A stretch of DNA of 64,000 nt from Lentisphaerota bacterium (lineage in GTDB: Bacteria > Verrucomicrobiota > Lentisphaeria > Victivallales > Victivallaceae), in assembly GCA_024225035.1 (NCBI GenBank), contig JAAEMX010000452.1, forward strand, positions 32,657-96,656. Direction: 5' to 3'. Under the pieces are notes generated by a model. The model was not told where the DNA came from, made no database searches, and saw nothing but the letters and a program-made list of their open reading frames with translations. Shown piece after piece: positions 45,193 to 54,387 of the stretch (its first letter is position 1; every line of letters begins with the position of its first letter). The position numbers and the translations under genes were made by a program.

Positions 45193-46152
45193 TTATGACA
45201 ACTTAAGTTTGAATACCGGAGCTGATAATGACTGGCAAAGAGGCGCTACCATATCACGGCAATCCTTTTTAGATTCAGGCCAGGACGCCTGGAGAAACGA
45301 TGTGGCAAAACCTGACATGTCCGGAATATTTAGAAAAACCGGCAGTTCAATGTCACCGGAAGATTCCTTAGTCATCTCCAAGGCTGTGTTAATGCAGTTT
45401 GAAATAGCCTTGCTTGCTGAAAACAAATACGGTATCAGAATCATTTCAGTAAGCGGTCCTTCAAGACCATGGAAATGAACAAACTCATTGATCATAAAAA
45501 AGATTCTGATTGAAGGGAACATACTGCTGACGCCGGTTAAACGTAAGACCTTGGCATCAATCAGGTTCTTTGAGGCAGCGTTAAGGCGTCCATACAAGTC
45601 TTCGGTTTTTACCAGCCAATGTTTTGATTCTTCCCAGGTTTCCAGCGGAAGTGGTTTTATTGCGTTTTGCGGCAATTCTTCAGTTTCGTAATATTTTGCC
45701 AGTTCCACAAAAAGAGTAGGGGGGGCATTTTTAATATTCAGTTTTTTGCTTGCTTCAATGACTTTTTCTGTCAAAGTGCCAAGGCTGCGTCCTTCAAGCG
45801 CCAAGTGTTTTCTGATGAGCTTGCTGATAGTTTCACTCTCGGAGTTGAACGTTACGCGTGAACAGGAGTTAGCTCTGGTGTAAACATTGGCGGCTTCAGG
45901 GAAGCCGGTATCTTCCAGGATACGAACGACCGTTGAGTTTATTTCTGATAAGGCAAATACTTTTTCTTCACGCTTGCTTTGTTCAAGAGCGAATTCTACC
46001 GCAAGTGCAATATCTTCAGCCAGATAAATTTCCTGAATTCCCGCAGCCAGAAAACAGCGAATTATTTTTGCCTGTAGACGTTCCGGATCGAAATTGGTCA
46101 TAACTCCGTTAGCGTCGATAAGCATTATTGAACTTTCAGCAAGTTTTATCAT
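45193..46152 (-). CDS. ATP-cone domain protein next to NrdR
   Basis: A 319-residue protein whose first ~110 residues match the ATP-cone fold found in NrdR and class I/III ribonucleotide reductases (a basic/acidic helical block, an EINSTVVRILEDTG helix, and AANVYTRANSCSR near its end). The remaining ~200 residues are helical and unrecognised; they show no glycyl-radical or reductase motif. A GGGAG site precedes the ATG. It lies 26 bp downstream of nrdR on the same strand, so it is very likely co-transcribed. A nucleotide-sensing role in deoxynucleotide control is inference. Confidence 0.7.
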   Translation of the reverse strand: MIKLAESSIMLIDANGVMTNFDPERLQAKIIRCFLAAGIQEIYLAEDIALAVEFALEQSKREEKVFALSEINSTVVRILEDTGFPEAANVYTRANSCSRVTFNSESETISKLIRKHLALEGRSLGTLTEKVIEASKKLNIKNAPPTLFVELAKYYETEELPQNAIKPLPLETWEESKHWLVKTEDLYGRLNAASKNLIDAKVLRLTGVSSMFPSIRIFFMINEFVHFHGLEGPLTEMILIPYLFSASKAISNCINTALEMTKESSGDIELPVFLNIPDMSGFATSFLQASWPESKKDCRDMVAPLCQSLSAPVFKLKLS

Positions 46153-46178
46153 TCAGCAGCTCCCTTCCATAGACCTGA

Positions 46179-46625
46179 TTACTTGAGGCCTCTTATTTCT
46201 TCAATGAATTCCTCAACATCTTTAAATTTGCGGTAGACAGAAGCAAATCTAACATAGGCTACTTGATCAAGCTGTTTTAAGGCTTCCATAACGTGTACGC
46301 CCACTTCAGCGCTGGATACTTCTTTATCATATTTTTGCTGTAGTTTCAGGTAAATGTCTTCAGCAGCCTGATCAATTTTTTCTGGATCAACCGGACGCTT
46401 ATAGCATGCGTTGACAATACCTGAACTCAGTTTTTCTTTGTCGAAGTCTTCTCTTATATTATTTTTCTTGATTACTTTTAGTTCAGAATGGATTATCCCT
46501 TCATAGGTTGTAAAGCGATGAGAGCAATTCAGACATTCTCTTCTTCTGCGGACTCCGGCACCCTCTTTTACAGACCTGGAGTCAACCACTTTGTCATCCA
46601 AACAATTACATTCAGGGCAGCGCAT
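46179..46625 (-). CDS. nrdR: Transcriptional repressor NrdR
   Basis: The 148-residue ATP/dATP-sensing repressor of ribonucleotide reductase genes. The zinc ribbon uses C3, C6, C31 and C34 (CPEC ... CLNC), then RFTTYEG and an ATP-cone domain (EKLSSGIVNACYKRPVDPEKIDQAAEDI, VRFASVYRKFKDVEEF). An AGAGGAA site precedes the ATG. No reductase gene lies in the window. Confidence 0.96.
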   Translation of the reverse strand: MRCPECNCLDDKVVDSRSVKEGAGVRRRRECLNCSHRFTTYEGIIHSELKVIKKNNIREDFDKEKLSSGIVNACYKRPVDPEKIDQAAEDIYLKLQQKYDKEVSSAEVGVHVMEALKQLDQVAYVRFASVYRKFKDVEEFIEEIRGLK

Positions 46626-46716
46626 CAGTTCCTCTAAAATTATTTTCTTTTTATTGTCTTTAACCTGTAATATAAATCCTCAAGAGAAAACTTAAAGCCT
46701 TATTAGGATAATTCAA

Positions 46717-47799
46717 TTATTTTTCGAGCAGACGTTCAATACCGTAATAATTGTCATAGGTAAATCCCATGAAAGACTTGTACTTTTTGAAACTTTTCTG
46801 AAGGGATTCGGTCTTTCGCAGCAAAGTATTCCAATCTTTGTCAACAAATGATTTCAGTGCAAGCGGAGACTGGTATGGTACGAATACTGTACGCAAGGCA
46901 ATGCCGACACGTCCAGCTGTTTTGACCGGTTTTAGCGAGGAAACGGCGTAGCGCCTGGTTTTATCAAGGCTTTTCCCAACAAAAATCTCGATAATTACAT
47001 CATCACAAAACTGCAGAAAATCTGAGGTTTTGCCAAATGAAAGTTTACCGGCTTTAACATCACGTTCAAGAAAACCTGGAACTATAACAACCATCCGCAT
47101 ATTATGCAGTCGTTTTTTCAATTCCCACAGATTGAGTATTCCTGTTTGAGCCAGTTTGTCGTTATCATTCCCCTTGCCGTATCCTTTGTCCGTCCACTCG
47201 TAAAGAGTGCCGGTAGGGTAGGAGGTCATGCGTTTGTTGACATAATGCGGAGAGAAAATGATTGTAATACCAGTTATTTTAGATTTCGGATCAAAGTTAT
47301 CCGTGTTAAACTTGGCAATGGCATCAAGCAGTTTTTTCATTGGATGACGATGGTCATAAAGCCAGTATTTTGGTGTTTTGTCCCACTCTTTTGTTTTTGC
47401 CGCATAGAACAGGGCATCTGAAACCATAATATTTGGAGTTATTCCATTATTATTCATGGCGGCAAGTATGGATTTGAATTCATTCATTTTCTGCTTGGAC
47501 TTAACTATATCCATGTCAAACCTGATATGTACGTATTTTATGCCAAGCAAAACCAGTCTTTGAGCTAGAGTATAAGGTATCTTACGGTAATTTTCAAGGG
47601 TTACATTGTTTATAACCATAGAGTTTGAGAGATTGGAGGATAGAAGCTTTTGCATTTTATCAGCACGTTCCCGGACTTTCTGAGTAACTACAGGAGGTTT
47701 ATTTTCATGTGTTGGTTTGGGAGTCGAACCGCATGACGTTAGCATTATACATACAGATGAAACTATAGCGAAATAAAAAAACACTTTAGAAAGCCGCAT
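46717..47799 (-). CDS. Lipoprotein of unknown function, TIM-barrel-like
   Basis: A 360-residue exported protein with a lipoprotein signal (MRLSKVFFYFAIVSSVCIMLTSC, lipobox LTSC), so it is membrane-anchored. The mature sequence alternates strands and helices in a way that suggests a TIM barrel, e.g. VLLGIKYVHIRFDMD, MVVIVPGFLERD, and DVIIEIFVGKS, as in glycoside-hydrolase-like proteins, though no paired catalytic acids stand out. The domain is unrecognised. It stands alone upstream of pheA on the opposite strand. Confidence 0.6.
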   Translation of the reverse strand: MRLSKVFFYFAIVSSVCIMLTSCGSTPKPTHENKPPVVTQKVRERADKMQKLLSSNLSNSMVINNVTLENYRKIPYTLAQRLVLLGIKYVHIRFDMDIVKSKQKMNEFKSILAAMNNNGITPNIMVSDALFYAAKTKEWDKTPKYWLYDHRHPMKKLLDAIAKFNTDNFDPKSKITGITIIFSPHYVNKRMTSYPTGTLYEWTDKGYGKGNDNDKLAQTGILNLWELKKRLHNMRMVVIVPGFLERDVKAGKLSFGKTSDFLQFCDDVIIEIFVGKSLDKTRRYAVSSLKPVKTAGRVGIALRTVFVPYQSPLALKSFVDKDWNTLLRKTESLQKSFKKYKSFMGFTYDNYYGIERLLEK

Positions 47800-48008
47800 A
47801 AAAAGGATTACTCCATATTATTCAATAAAATATACAAATTATAAAAATACAATCAGCTTTGTCAGCCTCTGCTTTTGCCTTGAAACCGCTTAAATATAGC
47901 ACTTAACGCTAAAAAAAGTAGAACTGACTGACGTTTTTTCTGGCAACTTCTCAAAAAGAGTATAAATTATCGGGGAAAATATCACACGAACCCTATTCAG
48001 GAGTAAAA

Positions 48009-49073
48009 ATGGAACTGCATGATATAAGAGCGGAAATTGATAGAATTGACCGCAAAATCGTTGATCTGATTAATGAACGCTATAAGTTCGTCAAGAAGGT
48101 CGGCAACTATAAGAATGATAAAGGAGCCCCAATTTACGTGCCGGAACGCGAAAAGGCGCTGCTTGAAAAACTTTGTGAAATCAATGAAGGTCCAATGCAG
48201 AGCGATACACTGCGAGCAGTTTACCGCGAGATTATGTCTGGTGCGCTTCAGCTTGAAAAACCTTTGAAAGTGACCTTCCTCGGACCAGCCGGGTCTTTTA
48301 CTCATCAGGCGGCAATCAGCCGTTTTGGACAGAGTGTCGAACTTACGCCGGCTAGCAGCATAGCAGGAGTTTTCAAAGATATTGAAACTGGTAGAGCTGA
48401 CTATGGCTGTGTTCCGGTAGAGAATTCTACTGAAGGGGCTGTTAATTACACCTTAGATACTTTGATGATGACGAATGTTAATATTTGCTCTGAGCTTAAC
48501 CTGCGCATTCATCATAACCTGATGAGTCGTGAACCTCTTGACAATATCGAGAAAGTTTACAGTCATTCCCAAGTGTTTGGACAGTGCCGTGAGTATATTC
48601 AGGAACATTTAGGCCATCTCGAGTTGATTGAGACAGTCAGTACTGCCAAGGCTGCTAAAAACGCGGCATTGGAACCTGGCGCAGCTGCGATGGCGGGTAA
48701 AGCTGCCGCGGATCTTTTCGGTTTGCATATTCTTGCTGAAAATATTGAAGACTTCAGCTCTAACACAACCAGATTCCTGATTTTGGGCAAACAGCAGACA
48801 GAGCCGACTGGTGACGATAAAACTTCAGTATGTTTTGCTATTAAAGATAAGGTCGGAGCTCTTTATGACTGCATTAAGCCGTTCAAGGATGCCAAATTGA
48901 CTATGACTATGATTGAAAGTCGCCCGACCAAAAATACTAATTGGGAATACTGTTTCTTTATTGATCTTCTCGGACACCGCAATGACCCGAAGGTTATAGA
49001 AACTTTTGAAAGTATTGAACAGCAGTGTTCATTCTTTAAAATTCTGGGTAGTTACCCAAGAAACACCCTGTAA
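48009..49073 (+). CDS. pheA: Bifunctional chorismate mutase/prephenate dehydratase
   Basis: Makes phenylpyruvate from chorismate in two steps for phenylalanine synthesis. The N-terminal AroQ chorismate mutase (about 1-85, IRAEIDRIDRKIVDLINERYKFVKKVGNYK) is followed by the prephenate dehydratase domain (about 92-265), which starts FLGPAGSFTHQAA and ends with the SNTTRFLILG (TRF) motif, then an ACT domain (about 275-345; TMIESRPTKNTNWEYCFFIDL, the phenylalanine feedback site ESRP). AGGAG precedes the ATG. A hairpin ends the transcript. Confidence 0.95.
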   Translation: MELHDIRAEIDRIDRKIVDLINERYKFVKKVGNYKNDKGAPIYVPEREKALLEKLCEINEGPMQSDTLRAVYREIMSGALQLEKPLKVTFLGPAGSFTHQAAISRFGQSVELTPASSIAGVFKDIETGRADYGCVPVENSTEGAVNYTLDTLMMTNVNICSELNLRIHHNLMSREPLDNIEKVYSHSQVFGQCREYIQEHLGHLELIETVSTAKAAKNAALEPGAAAMAGKAAADLFGLHILAENIEDFSSNTTRFLILGKQQTEPTGDDKTSVCFAIKDKVGALYDCIKPFKDAKLTMTMIESRPTKNTNWEYCFFIDLLGHRNDPKVIETFESIEQQCSFFKILGSYPRNTL

Positions 49074-49487
49074 GCAGCTCACCGATTGCTGATATACTAT
49101 TTCCTTATTCTGTTATGAATATGGAAATAGTATAATATTACCGATAAAATTTCTTTCCTGACAGCAACCATTTTTGAAATGAAAAAATAGATTCTTAGGT
49201 ATTTCTGCCGCAAAGGCTGATTGGTACAGTTTTAGACAGCTAAATAATATTTGAGATTTAAAATGCACACTTACTGAGAATATATTTTTAAACTAAATAA
49301 ACAATACTATAATTTATTTAAGTGATACTTTAAGTTTATTCAACTCTCTGGCTTGATAATCCACCTCGAATCCAGTATTATATGGTACTATATTACTAAT
49401 TTATTTTGATTTAGTTGAAAATTTGTATTGTTTTGTTGCGTTTTTTATATCGCGACTTTGCGATTGCGGCATTTCAGGAGGTTTTGA
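49074..49487. other. Intergenic region with a 12-bp stem hairpin
   Basis: This 414-bp AT-rich gap has a perfect stem TATACTATTTCC / GGAAATAGTATA (49093-49104 and 49123-49134) shortly after pheA, probably its mRNA end. There is no T tract, so it is not a textbook terminator. The rest shows no ORF, repeat or RNA gene that I can support. It must hold the promoter of the LamG gene. Confidence 0.5.
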
Positions 49488-50420
49488 GTGGATCATAATA
49501 ATCCTTTCTCAAGGGGGTTTTCTCGAGCCGAGCTTTGCCTTTTAGCTTCGGCACTGCTTGTCGTTGCTGCGTTAATTTTAGTGCTTTTTCATGTCCTGGA
49601 TATTCGTAAAGGGGTTAATAAATGGATGAATTTTCACCTTAGCCTGAATCAGGACTCCGATTTGATTATTAATTATGACTTTGAAAATCCAGGATATAGA
49701 GCGAAATGCAAGGGCCTTTTTGTGCCGTCTCTTTGTAATATCGCGGGGAATGCAATCAAAGGCGATGAGATGAGATTGAGTGACGGAATTTTAATAAATT
49801 CACCTCAAATTAAAAAAAATGGTCGTTGGCCGGGAAAAGGAACACTCCGATTTGACGGGCAAAAGACTTTTGTCGTATCATCAGGACACCCGATATCCGA
49901 TATATGGAAAACTGGAATTTCTGTGATGACATGGATGCGTTTTAATAATTTGGATAAAGTTCAATGTCTGTATGGCTGCGCCAGTGGGCTGCTCAGTTCA
50001 AAATTCAATCTTTATTGGAGAAAGCGCTCTTTTCGCTCTTCGCTGGGTGGACATGAGTTTTCTACTCCAAAGCTTAAACTGGAAAGTGGGATATGGTACC
50101 ACCTTGCACTGGCAGTTGCTCCCGATGGATTAGTCGAGTTTTATTTGAACGGCAAACAGCTGCCATTTAAAGGTGAAAATGATAAAGCCAGGTTGCTGAA
50201 GTCAACTTGCGATTTAGTTATTGGCGGCCTTTGCCTGGATAATTCAGACAACGGTATTACAACCCAGACTGTTTATGATGAAAAACGGCAGCACAAAATT
50301 ACTGTCGAGTGTGGCTTGAGAGACATGTTTGAGGGAGAGATAGATGAGTTTATGTTATATAAAAGACCATTGTCTGAGGACGATGTCATAACGCATTATG
50401 AGGCTGGCAACCCTTATTAA
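49488..50420 (+). CDS. Membrane-anchored LamG/concanavalin-like protein
   Basis: A 310-residue protein with an N-terminal membrane anchor (about 12-35, AELCLLASALLVVAALILVLFHV) and a laminin-G-like jelly-roll domain (about 115-305; GKGTLRFDGQKTFVVSS, GIWYHLALAVAPDGLVEFYLNGK, and EGEIDEFMLYKRPLSEDDVITHY), the typical LamG ending. Such domains usually bind carbohydrates or proteins outside the cell. It starts with GTG, supported by AGGAGG 6 bases upstream. The receiver-kinase gene follows after 17 bp, so the two are probably co-transcribed and may be linked in signalling. Confidence 0.8.
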   Translation: MDHNNPFSRGFSRAELCLLASALLVVAALILVLFHVLDIRKGVNKWMNFHLSLNQDSDLIINYDFENPGYRAKCKGLFVPSLCNIAGNAIKGDEMRLSDGILINSPQIKKNGRWPGKGTLRFDGQKTFVVSSGHPISDIWKTGISVMTWMRFNNLDKVQCLYGCASGLLSSKFNLYWRKRSFRSSLGGHEFSTPKLKLESGIWYHLALAVAPDGLVEFYLNGKQLPFKGENDKARLLKSTCDLVIGGLCLDNSDNGITTQTVYDEKRQHKITVECGLRDMFEGEIDEFMLYKRPLSEDDVITHYEAGNPY

Positions 50421-50437
50421 ACAGGAGCAGAAGCAGA

Positions 50438-52165
50438 ATGGCAAAAATTCTCGTAGCAGATGACTGTCCTGTCATTAGAAAATGCAATGAAAATATTTTA
50501 GGCCTGCTTGGGCACGAGATAATTTCATGCAAAAATGGTCGGGAGGCATTCAAGTGCTTTATGAATGAAGTCCCTGACCTGTTGCTGCTTGATGTAAATA
50601 TGCCTGAAATGGATGGTTTGGAGGTTTGCCGTGAGATCAGACGTCACCCTGAGGGACTGTCTGTCACCATTATAATGGTTTCTGCTCTTGAAGAAGAAGA
50701 CATCATTAGCGGATTAAATGCCGGAGCTGACGATTACCTGATTAAACCGGTTGAGGAAGCCCACCTTGTCGCCAAGCTTAAAGCATTCTTAGGTATTGTC
50801 GCTCTTAAACAAGCGGATAGAGATTTGGTGAAAAACAAGACTGTCCTGGCTGGTCGTTATCAAGTTGATCGCTTATTGGGATACGGTGCGCATTCAACAG
50901 TTTTTCTGGTAAGTGATTTACAGAAATCTGGTAAGCAATTTGCGCTGAAATTAATGCGTGACAGTTTTGCTTCAGAGGAAATAGCTGAGCCATTGCTTGA
51001 AAATGCCAGAAAATTAATGGACATAGACTCAAAGTATATCGTCAAAATTCATGATATTGGTAAATTCCAGTCTAGAATTTACATGGTGATGGAGTACGCT
51101 GCCGGCGGCAGTCTTGACAAGATGATCAAAAACCGCACCTTTAGTGAAAATGAAGCTGCTCTCATGGGAAGGGATATCGCAAACGGAATTACGGAGCTCA
51201 AAAAGCATGGCCTAGTTCATTTGGATATAAAACCGGGAAATATTCTGGTGGCGGAGAATTTTAAACTTGCTGATTTTGGCGTTATGTCGGCGACAAATAG
51301 TGCGACAATGCAGTTGAGCAGGGAGTTATGGACTACCGCCGCCTATATTTCTCCTGAATATCTTACTCGTGAATGTGGCTTGAGCTCAAAGAGTGATGTC
51401 TATAGTCTTGGAATAACTATTTATGAAGCGATGACCGGGGATAATCCATTTCAGTCAGAGCGGCCTTCAGTCGGCATGTTCCGCCAGATTCATCTGAAGG
51501 CTCCGCACTTAAAAGACTTCAGCTCTGCAATTAGTTCATACATGGAGGACCTTGTCGAGGCCATGCTGGAGAAAGAGCCTGAAAAAAGACCGTCTCCTGA
51601 ACATGTTGCCGAGGTCTTTTCAGCACTTCTTCAATACCTTCAGAAAAAAAGTAACAGGTTTACAGCGGAGCGCTCGATTTATACAAGGAAATTTGCCGGC
51701 AAAACTTACAGAACAAATACGTCTTATGATATTGACGAAGCTAGAATTAAGCTGGAAAGCCTTGAGTTTTTTAAACGGAAAAGAGCTGAGATGGAAGAAA
51801 AAGAGGAAGAAGATGAAGGTTTCAGCTTGATGACGCTTTCAAAAATGCGGCGCTTTGCAATCGCTGCTGTCGTCATGCTTTCTATTGCCGGTTTTCTGAT
51901 AAGCGTCTATATGATATATATAGACAGATTTCCTGCGCTGAAAAAATTTGTTCCTGAATATGGTCAGGAATATATTGACGAAGGTGAAGTTTTTGTTCCC
52001 GGGGCGCATGCAGCCAAGCGAAAGTGCCTGATGTGCGGAGGTATTTATTCTCCGGTTGAATTTTCTGACAGCCCAAGACTTTCTACTGCCGAATATGAGA
52101 AGATGCGTGAAAGAAGCTATCGCTGTCCGCATTGCCTGTCAAGAAAAACAGCCTTGTGTGACTGA
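50438..52165 (+). CDS. Receiver - Ser/Thr kinase - membrane - zinc-ribbon fusion protein
   Basis: A 575-residue signalling protein with an unusual order of domains. An N-terminal response-regulator receiver domain (about 3-120) has the phosphoacceptor D52 in LLLLDVNMPEMDG and K102-type KPVEE. A Ser/Thr kinase follows (about 140-400): GYGAHSTVF loop, K171, catalytic HLDIKPGN with D263, and DFG D279. Arg of the HRD motif is replaced by Leu, so it is a non-RD kinase. A charged linker precedes one membrane helix (about 470-490), then a short C-terminal part with CxxC pairs (KCLMCGG ... YRCPHCLSRK), a zinc-ribbon-like end placed on the far side of the membrane. Two-component input controlling a Hanks-type kinase is the likely design. 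Confidence 0.85.
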   Translation: MAKILVADDCPVIRKCNENILGLLGHEIISCKNGREAFKCFMNEVPDLLLLDVNMPEMDGLEVCREIRRHPEGLSVTIIMVSALEEEDIISGLNAGADDYLIKPVEEAHLVAKLKAFLGIVALKQADRDLVKNKTVLAGRYQVDRLLGYGAHSTVFLVSDLQKSGKQFALKLMRDSFASEEIAEPLLENARKLMDIDSKYIVKIHDIGKFQSRIYMVMEYAAGGSLDKMIKNRTFSENEAALMGRDIANGITELKKHGLVHLDIKPGNILVAENFKLADFGVMSATNSATMQLSRELWTTAAYISPEYLTRECGLSSKSDVYSLGITIYEAMTGDNPFQSERPSVGMFRQIHLKAPHLKDFSSAISSYMEDLVEAMLEKEPEKRPSPEHVAEVFSALLQYLQKKSNRFTAERSIYTRKFAGKTYRTNTSYDIDEARIKLESLEFFKRKRAEMEEKEEEDEGFSLMTLSKMRRFAIAAVVMLSIAGFLISVYMIYIDRFPALKKFVPEYGQEYIDEGEVFVPGAHAAKRKCLMCGGIYSPVEFSDSPRLSTAEYEKMRERSYRCPHCLSRKTALCD

Positions 52166-52168
52166 TGT

Positions 52169-52663
52169 TTACTTGCTCCAATGATCTCGAAGCAGTTTAG
52201 CGGTGGCTTCAATGGCTTCCGGTACGCACCTGGTATCGCTTATGACTGGCATGAAGTTTGTGTCTCCTCTCCACCTTGGGACCATGTGCATGTGCAGGTG
52301 ATCCGCTATTCCGGCACCGGCAGCCGCGCCTAAATTAAATCCGGCATTGTAGGCTTCCGGAGACATGGCACTTTGCAGCGCTTCTTTAGATTTTACGCAG
52401 AGATCCATCATTTCTTTTCTTTCTTCCTCGGTTAAGTCTGATAAGTCACCAATATGCCTGTAAGGAGCTATCATAAGGTGGCCTGAGTTATATGGAAAGC
52501 GGTTCATTATGACAAAACAGGTTGTGCCGCGGTGGATTATAATGGCTTCTTCCGGAGAACTTTCATCAGGGTCTATATTATCGCAAAGAAAACACCTGTT
52601 TTCTTTTTCTCCCTTAATAAAATCTATTCTCCAAGGCGCCCATAAAGGTCTTTGACTGCTCAT
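52169..52663 (-). CDS. HIT family hydrolase
   Basis: A 164-residue histidine-triad protein. The active motif is HLHMHMVPR. An N-terminal CFLCD zinc-type CxxC site and the NRFPYNSGHLMIAPYRHIGDLSDLTEEE block resemble AP-4-A phosphorylase-like HIT proteins, which cleave dinucleotide polyphosphates or nucleotide conjugates. Substrate unknown. It converges with the receiver-kinase gene at a 3-bp gap. Confidence 0.9.
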   Translation of the reverse strand: MSSQRPLWAPWRIDFIKGEKENRCFLCDNIDPDESSPEEAIIIHRGTTCFVIMNRFPYNSGHLMIAPYRHIGDLSDLTEEERKEMMDLCVKSKEALQSAMSPEAYNAGFNLGAAAGAGIADHLHMHMVPRWRGDTNFMPVISDTRCVPEAIEATAKLLRDHWSK

Positions 52664-52882
52664 GTTTTAATCCCCAGGTTTATATATTCATTATCAAGGC
52701 TTAAGCCGTTTGAAATTTGCGTCAGGCAACTTTCTGTGAAATAGTTCAGAAATATTTCTCTTTTTGATCTTTGACCCTTGTATAATCAAGTTATTACGCT
52801 ATATTCAAGTTTTTCCTAATGTATGACATGTGAATATTTATTAAATTAATTAAAATATAACTTAAAATCGGGGTTATTCAAA

Positions 52883-53095
52883 ATGAAAAAAGATATACAT
52901 CCTAAATATGGCGAAGCCAAAGTGATTTGTGCTTGTGGTCACACTTGGGAGACCAAATCAACACGCCCGGAAACAAAGGTTGGTATCTGTGCCAAATGTC
53001 ATCCTTTCTTTACTGGTAAGCAGAAATTTGTTGATACCGCTGGTCGCGTTGAGCGCTTCCGTCAGCGTTACGGAATTAAATCCGACGACAAGTAA
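52883..53095 (+). CDS. rpmE: 50S ribosomal protein L31
   Basis: A 70-residue ribosomal protein of the zinc-binding L31 type, with CAC and CAKC cysteine pairs and the conserved start MKKDIHPKY and end [18 protein letters not shown] hairpin terminator follows, then prfA, a common gene order. Confidence 0.97.
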   Translation: MKKDIHPKYGEAKVICACGHTWETKSTRPETKVGICAKCHPFFTGKQKFVDTAGRVERFRQRYGIKSDDK

Positions 53096-53104
53096 AAAAT
53101 TTAG

Positions 53105-53144
53105 AGCCTGTCTGAACTGCTTATGCTGTTTCGGCAGGCTTTTT
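53105..53144 (+). terminator. Terminator/attenuator between rpmE and prfA
   Basis: AGCCTG (53105-53110) pairs with CAGGCT (53135-53140), with partial inner pairing, followed by five T. The short stem allows some read-through into prfA. Confidence 0.65.
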
Positions 53145-53176
53145 CATGTTTAAATTTTAAAATCTCAGAGGGAAAA

Positions 53177-54262
53177 ATGACACCGCAGGATATTTCTGAT
53201 TATGTAGATGGGCTCAGGAAGCACTTCAAAGAGTTGGAGGCTCAGCTCTCGGATCCGGCTATTTATGCCACCCCGCAGAAATCTAAAGCGGTAACTCAGG
53301 AGCATCGTAAGCTCGAAACCCTTTTCGGCAGTTTTGATCGCTGGCAAAAAGTTTGTGAGGAGATTGAAGAAAACAAAGCTATGATTCAGGAAGAAGAAGA
53401 TGAAGACCTGAAAGAAATGGCTGCTGCTGATCTTGAAGAGCTCGAAGCTGAAAATATTGTTCTTGAAAATTCAATTAAGATTTCCCTGTTACCTCCTGAT
53501 CCAAATGATGCTCGTAATATTATCATAGAAATCCGTCCTGCAGCCGGAGGCGATGAATCTGCTCTGTTTGCCGGTGAACTTTTGCGACTTTATACGCATT
53601 ATGCCGAAAATCGCGGTTGGAAGCTTGAGCTTCTTGATCAGTCCGGCAGCGATTTGGGCGGAATCAAGTCAGTCGCTTTTTCGCTTTCCGGTGGAGAGGT
53701 TTATTCCCGCATGAAATACGAGAGCGGAGTGCATCGGGTGCAGCGTGTACCTGTTACTGAATCCGGAGGTAGAATTCATACTTCTACGGTAACGGTTTCT
53801 GTTATGGCTGAAGCTGAAGAAGTTGACCTTGAAATAGATCCCAGCGATCTTCGTATCGATGTCTATCGTGCTTCAGGGCCAGGTGGACAGTGTGTAAATA
53901 CCACTGACTCTGCTGTCCGTGTTACTCATATTCCTACAGGTGTTTCTGTTGCCAGTCAGCAGGAAAAAAGCCAGCATCGTAACAAAGAAATAGCTATGCG
54001 TATCTTGCGCTCCAGGTTGCTGGAAGAAAAACAGCGTGAAGAAGCTGCTAAACAGGCTGCGGATAAACGTGCTCAAGTAGGAACTGGTGACCGAAGTGAA
54101 CGTATTAGAACCTATAACTTTCCACAAAACCGCGTAACCGATCATAGATACGGAATAACTCTATACGATTTGCCCAAACTAATGGAAGGGCAGTTGGATA
54201 TTCTTCTAGACCAGATTGTTGCTATTGACTGCGAGAGACAGCTTGATGCTTTGAAAAAATAA
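53177..54262 (+). CDS. prfA: Peptide chain release factor 1
   Basis: RF1 recognises stop codons UAA and UAG and releases the finished peptide. The catalytic G236-G237-Q238 lies in SGPGGQCVNTTDSAVR, and the stop-codon-reading PxT motif is PVT in VQRVPVTESGG, which indicates RF1 rather than RF2. The start is placed at 53177, which has a GAGGG site; the longer frame would run into the terminator after rpmE. 361 residues, normal. Confidence 0.96.
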   Translation: MTPQDISDYVDGLRKHFKELEAQLSDPAIYATPQKSKAVTQEHRKLETLFGSFDRWQKVCEEIEENKAMIQEEEDEDLKEMAAADLEELEAENIVLENSIKISLLPPDPNDARNIIIEIRPAAGGDESALFAGELLRLYTHYAENRGWKLELLDQSGSDLGGIKSVAFSLSGGEVYSRMKYESGVHRVQRVPVTESGGRIHTSTVTVSVMAEAEEVDLEIDPSDLRIDVYRASGPGGQCVNTTDSAVRVTHIPTGVSVASQQEKSQHRNKEIAMRILRSRLLEEKQREEAAKQAADKRAQVGTGDRSERIRTYNFPQNRVTDHRYGITLYDLPKLMEGQLDILLDQIVAIDCERQLDALKK

Positions 54263-54387
54263 GTGCTCTCTTTTTTGTGACTGGAACTTTGTAACAAGCT
54301 TCTGGTGATAATAGTTATTGTTTTACGAACAATGGCGCTTGAGGTGCTGTCTAAAGCTAGCATATAGTAACAAATATTCTGGGAAGA

